From positions 1 through 41,382 of the forward strand of contig CAMDNJ010000010.1 in the NCBI GenBank assembly GCA_945902915.1: a stretch of 41,382 nt of DNA, written 5' to 3'. The position numbers were made by a program, and so were the translations under genes. Under the pieces are notes generated by a model. It ran no database searches. It saw nothing but the letters and a program-made list of their open reading frames with translations, and was not told where the DNA came from. The stretch is from Crenothrix polyspora (GTDB taxonomy: Bacteria > Pseudomonadota > Gammaproteobacteria > Methylococcales > Methylomonadaceae). Of this stretch, positions 36,760-41,382 are shown in pieces; position 1 is the stretch's first letter, and the number at the start of each line of letters is the position of its first letter.

Positions 36760-38411
36760 TTAGATTATGGTTTAAAAGCGGTGCCCCTTGGATATGGCTG
36801 AATGCAGCAGCGGTCAGCTTAAGTCTTATCATGGTTGTTGGTGTATTGGGTTTGGTAATCGGGCGTGGTGTGGGTCATTTTTGGCCGCATCAAGTGAGCC
36901 AATTTAGTTATCAAGAACTTAATAAACAGCCTCAAATCATTATTGGTGAAAAAGTTGAGACCAGTATTACTCCGGCGGCTATGGCAAAATCCACCGGCTA
37001 TGTTATGGCGGATAACGAAGATACCTTGGTCCAGTATTTAATTAAAACCGGTAATCGCGATGTGACGGGTACAGATTTTCGCTGGATACAGGAGCGCAAT
37101 ATAAAGGCCCACAGTGAACCTGCAGATATGATCGTTATAGAACGTCGGGAGTGGGGTAACTTTTACGGACAGTTAGTCGAAGTTAAAGAAAACGGCGCCA
37201 CTATTGCTAGCGGTGAACAAGCATGGCAAGTTTTACAGACCAAAATTGATGAAACTTTAGCCATATTTAAAGAAATAACGCATATAGAAAAAAAGGAAGT
37301 CGGAGCCATCAATTATGGCTTAGAGCGTCTAAGGCTTAAACAAAGAAAACTAGAGTTGAAAAATGCCTTTGATGATTTAGCAAAACAAGACATTGCTACT
37401 GAGAAAGCAGCTTTCGAGGCTGAATATAAGCAATATCAAGTTAAGTTGACAGGGCTCTATCAGAAATTACGTAGTGATAGTTTGGTTGCTAAAACCGAAA
37501 GCGGAAGTGTACTGGCTATTCCGTTGGCTAAGGTTGTTAGAGTTTTTCAACCGAATACCATGAGTTTGTTGGATAAAATATTGCATTATGCAAATAAGGT
37601 CGTTGAATTTTTAACCGATGATCCACGCGAAGCTAATACAGAAGGCGGCATTTTTCCTGCTATCTTTGGTACTGTAATGATGGTCATGATGATGTCGGTG
37701 ATTGTAACGCCTTTTGGTGTGATTGCTGCCGTGTATTTACGTGAATATGCTAAACAAGGTTTCACTACTCGTTTAATTAGAATAGCGGTGAATAATCTAG
37801 CGGGTGTGCCTTCGGTTGTTTATGGGGTGTTTGGTTTAGGCTTCTTTGTTTACATTTTGGGGGGCAATATCGACCAATTGTTTTTCCCAGAGTCTTCCCC
37901 TGCCCCGGTTTTTGGTACACCTGGTTTATTATGGGCTTCTATTACTTTGGCTTTGTTAACTCTGCCTGTTGTTATTGTCTCTACAGAAGAAGGCTTGGCG
38001 CGTATTCCAAGTTCTATTAGGGAAGGTAGTTTGGCTTTAGGGGCCACTAAACTCGAAACCTTATGGTTGACGGTATTGCCTATGGCGAGTCCTGCCATGA
38101 TGACGGGTTTAATACTAGCGGTAGCTAGGGCGGCTGGTGAGGTCGCGCCATTAATGTTGGTAGGCGTCGTTAAGTTAGCGCCCACTTTACCCTTAGATGG
38201 CAACTTTCCGTTTTTGCATTTAGATAGAAAATTTATGCATCTTGGATTTCATATTTATGATGTCGGTTTTCAAAGCCCCAATGTTGAGGCGGCGAGACCA
38301 TTGGTTTATGCGACTGCATTATTGCTGGTGTTGGTAATTATTGGCCTAAACTTGGCTGCAATTGTCATCAGAAATAATCTGCGAGAAAAATATCGGGCAC
38401 TGGAAGGTTAA
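36756..38411 (+). CDS. pstA: Phosphate ABC transporter permease PstA, large form
   Basis: Second inner-membrane subunit, pairing with PstC. At 551 residues it exceeds E. coli PstA (296). The first helix (about 16-38) is followed by a periplasmic insertion (about 45-280) that includes a charged coiled coil (about 160-235, Lys/Glu-rich '[20 protein letters not shown]'). The permease core from about 298 carries 'VAVYLREYA'-type opening, '[16 protein letters not shown]' and the EAA loop '[20 protein letters not shown]'. It overlaps pstC by four bases and precedes pstB by four bases, so the genes are coupled. A large PstA beside a large PstC is internally consistent. Confidence 0.93.
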   Translation: MIRLWFKSGAPWIWLNAAAVSLSLIMVVGVLGLVIGRGVGHFWPHQVSQFSYQELNKQPQIIIGEKVETSITPAAMAKSTGYVMADNEDTLVQYLIKTGNRDVTGTDFRWIQERNIKAHSEPADMIVIERREWGNFYGQLVEVKENGATIASGEQAWQVLQTKIDETLAIFKEITHIEKKEVGAINYGLERLRLKQRKLELKNAFDDLAKQDIATEKAAFEAEYKQYQVKLTGLYQKLRSDSLVAKTESGSVLAIPLAKVVRVFQPNTMSLLDKILHYANKVVEFLTDDPREANTEGGIFPAIFGTVMMVMMMSVIVTPFGVIAAVYLREYAKQGFTTRLIRIAVNNLAGVPSVVYGVFGLGFFVYILGGNIDQLFFPESSPAPVFGTPGLLWASITLALLTLPVVIVSTEEGLARIPSSIREGSLALGATKLETLWLTVLPMASPAMMTGLILAVARAAGEVAPLMLVGVVKLAPTLPLDGNFPFLHLDRKFMHLGFHIYDVGFQSPNVEAARPLVYATALLLVLVIIGLNLAAIVIRNNLREKYRALEG

Positions 38412-38415
38412 ACAA

Positions 38416-39246
38416 ATGACACAACAAATAAGATCACACTCAATTGATATGAGCTCTGTATTACAAGGCAAGGATGCAGCGCAACAGCCTACTGAAACCT
38501 GTATTAAGGTAGAAAACTTAAATTTGTTTTATGGCGAAAAGCAGGCATTACATGGCATTAACATGGAAATGCAAAAGAAAAAAGTGACCGCCTATATTGG
38601 GCCTAGTGGCTGTGGTAAATCAACGTTGTTGCGTTGTATCAATCGCATGAATGATTTGGTCGATAGTGCAAAGATAGAAGGAAAGATTCTATTAGATGGC
38701 GACAATATCTACGATAAATCTGTCAATGTTGCGGCATTGCGCAGACGAGTCGGTATGGTATTTCAAAAACCTAATCCCTTTCCTAAGTCTATTTTTGAAA
38801 ATGTTGCTTATGGCCTTAGAATTCAAGGTGTTAATGACAAGCGTGTCTTAGAAGAAACGGTTGAACATGCCTTGCGCGGAGCTGCATTATGGGACGAAAT
38901 GAAAGATCGCTTAAATGATAATGCCTTAGGTATGTCAGGTGGACAACAGCAACGTTTGGTTATTGCTAGAGCCATTGCCATAGAACCTGAAGTATTGTTG
39001 TTAGATGAGCCAGCTTCTGCACTAGATCCTATTTCTACTTTAAAGATTGAAGAGCTCATCAATGAACTTAAAGAAAAATATACCATCGTTATCGTGACGC
39101 ACAATATGCAACAAGCTGCGCGTGTTTCAGATTACACCGCATTTATGTATATGGGCGAATTGATTGAGATAGGTACCACTAGTGAGTTGTTTACTAATCC
39201 TAGTAAAAAACAAACAGAAGACTACATTACCGGTCGGTATGGCTAA
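38416..39246 (+). CDS. pstB: Phosphate ABC transporter ATPase PstB
   Basis: ATPase that powers PstSCA phosphate import. ATG at 38416 (GAAGG site eight bases upstream) is chosen over an in-frame ATG at 38362 inside pstA. The 276-residue product has Walker [10 protein letters not shown] (62-70), the PstB-typical '[20 protein letters not shown]', Q-loop '[20 protein letters not shown]', signature '[14 protein letters not shown]', Walker B '[13 protein letters not shown]' and H-loop '[17 protein letters not shown]'. All motifs are intact. It has about 15 more N-terminal residues than E. coli PstB (257). It follows pstA by four bases and precedes phoU. Confidence 0.96.
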   Translation: MTQQIRSHSIDMSSVLQGKDAAQQPTETCIKVENLNLFYGEKQALHGINMEMQKKKVTAYIGPSGCGKSTLLRCINRMNDLVDSAKIEGKILLDGDNIYDKSVNVAALRRRVGMVFQKPNPFPKSIFENVAYGLRIQGVNDKRVLEETVEHALRGAALWDEMKDRLNDNALGMSGGQQQRLVIARAIAIEPEVLLLDEPASALDPISTLKIEELINELKEKYTIVIVTHNMQQAARVSDYTAFMYMGELIEIGTTSELFTNPSKKQTEDYITGRYG

Positions 39247-39259
39247 TTAGGAGCAGGCA

Positions 39260-39976
39260 ATGGATAAAAGCAAAATAAGTCATCATATATCTGAACAATT
39301 CAATAAAGATTTGGAAGATGTACGTAATAAAGTCTTAGCCATGGGTGGCTTGGTTGAGCAACAATTAGAACAAGCTATAGAGGCGTTACTTTCATGTAAT
39401 GTTGAGTTAGCTGAGCAGGTGATAAGTCAAGATAGACAAATTGATGCGCTAGAAACAGCGATTGATTTGGAATGTACGCAAATTTTAGCACTTAGACAAC
39501 CTGCTGCTTTTGATTTAAGATTATTGCTTGCTGTCATTAAAATTATCCATGAATTGGAAAGAATAGGTGATAAGGCCAAGCGAATTGCTGATATGGCTAT
39601 AAAGTTAGACTGTGTTGTTAACAACATGCCTAGGCATGAAATGGATCACATGATAGATCTGGTCAAGAGTATGTTAGATCATGCCTTGGATGCTTTTGCT
39701 AGGATGACGGTTGAAGATGTCCCTGAAATTACTGGCCGTGTTGAAAAAGTTGATCGTGAATATGACAATATAGTCAGATTATTGATTACTCATATGATGG
39801 AAGATCCAAGAAACATTACTCGATCCTTAGATATACTGACTACAGTACGTGCTTTGGAACGCATAGGTGATCATTCTCGCTATATCTGCGAGCATTTGGT
39901 TTTTATGATTAAAGGCGAAAATGTTCGTCATTTGACGCAAGAAGAATTAGTCGAAAAGATCAAAAAACCTCTATAA
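39260..39976 (+). CDS. phoU: Phosphate signalling complex protein PhoU
   Basis: Peripheral regulator that links PstB state to PhoR and prevents Pho regulon expression when phosphate is present. The 238-residue product is two three-helix repeats with paired metal-binding motifs: 'ELERIGDKAKRIADMA' in the first and 'ALERIGDHSRYICEHLVFM' in the second. The N-terminus 'HHISEQFNKDLEDVRNKVLA' is typical. An AGGAG site sits before the ATG. It lies 13 bp after pstB and is last in the operon. The stop codon is within a small perfect hairpin (39974-39992), and a longer terminator follows. Confidence 0.95.
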   Translation: MDKSKISHHISEQFNKDLEDVRNKVLAMGGLVEQQLEQAIEALLSCNVELAEQVISQDRQIDALETAIDLECTQILALRQPAAFDLRLLLAVIKIIHELERIGDKAKRIADMAIKLDCVVNNMPRHEMDHMIDLVKSMLDHALDAFARMTVEDVPEITGRVEKVDREYDNIVRLLITHMMEDPRNITRSLDILTTVRALERIGDHSRYICEHLVFMIKGENVRHLTQEELVEKIKKPL

Positions 39977-40001
39977 GATTGGTACAATCTTAATGTAGTA
40001 A

Positions 40002-40052
40002 ACGATCCAAGTCGGCAGTAATTAAACTGTGGGTTTGGGTCGTATTATTTTT
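40002..40052 (+). terminator. Terminator after phoU
   Basis: ACGATCCAA and TTGGGTCGT form nine pairs (one wobble), with an inner CAGT/ACTG pair, and are followed by a T-rich stretch. It ends the pst-phoU operon ahead of convergent moaA. Confidence 0.6.
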
Positions 40053-40141
40053 GACGATATAAAAACCGCTAAGCCTTACTCGCTGCCAGTTTATACTGCA
40101 AATATAAATGGTGTAGCATCATCCTTACAAGGTATATAACC

Positions 40142-41146
40142 TTAACCTCCCGTCATATTCATATAGCGCAGAATAACAGGTTGTTCATGGACATTAAATT
40201 CATGTTTTTCTGGCTTGATCAACATAGCTTCAATAATGGTTTGTTTAAGTATCGCCATATTACCGGGATGAGCTCTAAGCACGGCTTTTAAATCAACTGA
40301 ATGCTCGTTACCCAAACATAATAACAAGCGACCTTCTACCGTTAAGCGTACTCGATTACAGGTACTACAAAAATTGTCGCTGTGAGGTGAAATAAAACCT
40401 ACCCGTGATGATGTGCCGTTGACCTTAAAGTAGTTTGAAGGCCCGCCGGTTTTTTCAAGACTAGCCACTAAGGAAAACTGCTGGGCTAAATCCTGTTTGA
40501 TGAGATCACTAGAATAATACGCGCTGGATCGATCATGCTGATCCACGATGCCTAATGGCATTTCCTCGATAAAGCTGATATCTAAGCCATTATCGACGGC
40601 ATACTGCACCAGATTACAGACTTCCAGATGATTTTGGTTTTTAAGTACCACGGTATTGATTTTTATACGCTCAAAACCAGCCCGTTTTGCAGCTTGTATG
40701 CCTCTAAGCACTTGCTGCAAATTACCAGTACGAGTAATGGCTTTAAATTTATCATCATCTAAAGTATCTAGGCTGATATTAATGCGTTTGATGCCGGCTG
40801 CTTTTAAGTCCATCGCCATGGTTTCTAATTGCGAGCCGTTGGTGGTGATGACCAGTTCCTGCAAACTCTCAATTCGGCCTATATTTTCTAAGAGCTCCAG
40901 CGCACCTTTCCTAACTAAAGGTTCACCACCCGTGATCCGGATTTTTGTTACGCCTAATTCAGCGAAGGCTTTAGCCAAGGTATGAATTTCTTCTAGGGTT
41001 AAAATTTGTTCACGCGGCAAGAAAGTCATGTCTTCAGCCATGCAATACACACAGCGAAAATCACAGCGATCGGTAATAGAAATTCGTAAATAATCAACCG
41101 TTCTGCCAAAACGATCAATTAATAGCTTAGGGTGAGCAGCAGGCAT
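40142..41146 (-). CDS. moaA: GTP 3',8-cyclase MoaA
   Basis: Radical SAM enzyme that begins molybdenum cofactor synthesis by turning GTP into 3',8-cyclo-GTP. From ATG at 41146 the product is 334 residues. The N-terminal cluster cysteines are 28, 32 and 35 (CDFRCVYC), the SAM-contact 'ITGGEPLVRKG' follows, and the C-terminal cluster cysteines are 260, 263 and 277 ('CSTCNRVRLTVEG' and 'LLLCLG'). The catalytic Gly-Gly tail is present (MTGG). In-frame ATGs at 41152 and 41191 would add two or fifteen residues; the latter extension is hydrophobic and not typical. No other mo genes are in view. No Moco riboswitch fold was found in the 158 bp upstream. Confidence 0.95.
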   Translation of the reverse strand: MPAAHPKLLIDRFGRTVDYLRISITDRCDFRCVYCMAEDMTFLPREQILTLEEIHTLAKAFAELGVTKIRITGGEPLVRKGALELLENIGRIESLQELVITTNGSQLETMAMDLKAAGIKRINISLDTLDDDKFKAITRTGNLQQVLRGIQAAKRAGFERIKINTVVLKNQNHLEVCNLVQYAVDNGLDISFIEEMPLGIVDQHDRSSAYYSSDLIKQDLAQQFSLVASLEKTGGPSNYFKVNGTSSRVGFISPHSDNFCSTCNRVRLTVEGRLLLCLGNEHSVDLKAVLRAHPGNMAILKQTIIEAMLIKPEKHEFNVHEQPVILRYMNMTGG

Positions 41147-41304
41147 AATCATTATAATCAGCGATAAAAAGTAAGCGGTCAATATTAACATAAATAGCTA
41201 GGTTACCGATTAGGTAATAAAAAACTACCGCCAATAACTTTAAAATTAATAATCTTATAACGATAAGTCTATACAATGCCTATCAATCTAAAGGGGAGGC
41301 AACT

Positions 41305-41382
41305 ATGCTAAAAAAATTATTACGCGCGTTACTGATTTTATTATACAAAGTCGAGGTGACGGGCTTAGATCATTATAAGAAG
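41305..41382 (+). CDS. Aas/PlsC-like acyltransferase, 5' end only
   Basis: Only 26 codons lie in the window. They read MLKKLLRALLILLYKVEVTG then LDHYKK, matching the start of the glycerophospholipid acyltransferase domain of Aas-type bifunctional acyltransferase/acyl-ACP synthetases (E. coli Aas has 'LYRVRVTG' in the same place). A very strong ribosome-binding site (AAGGGGAGG) sits at 41291-41299. It diverges from moaA. A plain PlsC or another 1-acyl-glycerophosphate acyltransferase cannot be excluded without the rest. Confidence 0.55.
   Translation, partial: MLKKLLRALLILLYKVEVTGLDHYKK

Noticed and set aside
41147-41304. Molybdenum-cofactor riboswitch upstream of moaA
   Set aside because: The 158 bp are AT-rich and show only a short GGTTACC palindrome, with no multi-stem fold of the expected size.

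Overview
The window reads as chromosomal DNA of an AT-rich gammaproteobacterium. The best guess is a methanotroph-like member of the Methylococcales. That guess rests on overall protein character, a DUF1640-type coiled-coil protein, a TIGR04073-type exosortase-associated protein and abundant short palindromic repeats, so it is inference. Housekeeping pairs such as the divergent metG/mrp neighbours followed by dcd fit gammaproteobacterial gene order. I found no rRNA, tRNA, CRISPR array, phage or full insertion sequence.

Layout: 1-906 is the 3' part of a putative glycosyltransferase gene. 1020-4985 holds metG (minus) diverging from mrp and dcd. 5167-9808 is a nitrogen-control block: glnL-glnG (NtrB/NtrC, overlapping by 4 bp), then a regulatory gap with an NtrC-type site and a sigma-54 promoter, then glnK-amtB. 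10022-10898 (minus) holds a DUF1348-type and a DUF1640-type gene. 11004-12592 (minus) is purE-purK.

12639-19464 (minus) is a signal-transduction cluster. In transcription order it has a membrane PAS-PAS-GAF sensor with no output domain, a paralogous full hybrid histidine kinase (PAS-PAS-GAF-HisKA-HATPase-REC-HPt), a receiver-EAL (cyclic di-GMP phosphodiesterase) gene split by a one-base frameshift at a run of seven A, and two small ORFs that overlap each other. This cluster is the most unusual part of the window.

19686-24358 holds a small unknown gene, tex and an ABC exporter. 24359-27176 is accessory-looking: a gene-poor kilobase with a decaying 42-bp repeat array, a gene with a fibronectin-III-like end, a TIGR04073-type gene and a nested MITE-like element. 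27177-30620 (minus) is sbcC without sbcD. 30957-39976 is a phosphate block: a CHAD-domain gene (minus) diverging from sixA, then a Pho box, pstS, a terminator, pstC-pstA-pstB and phoU. The end holds moaA (minus) and the first 26 codons of an Aas/PlsC-like acyltransferase gene.

How the genes work together: GlnL/GlnG phosphorelay output would activate the sigma-54 promoter of glnK-amtB when nitrogen is short. PstSCAB imports phosphate under PhoB, whose genes are not in this window, and PhoU damps that response. CHAD and SixA next door suggest a polyphosphate or phosphohistidine link. The hybrid kinase probably feeds the receiver-EAL protein through its HPt domain, ending in cyclic di-GMP breakdown. 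At least two families of short palindromic repeats recur between genes (7658-7739, 9873-9999, 10504-10532, 26764-27063).
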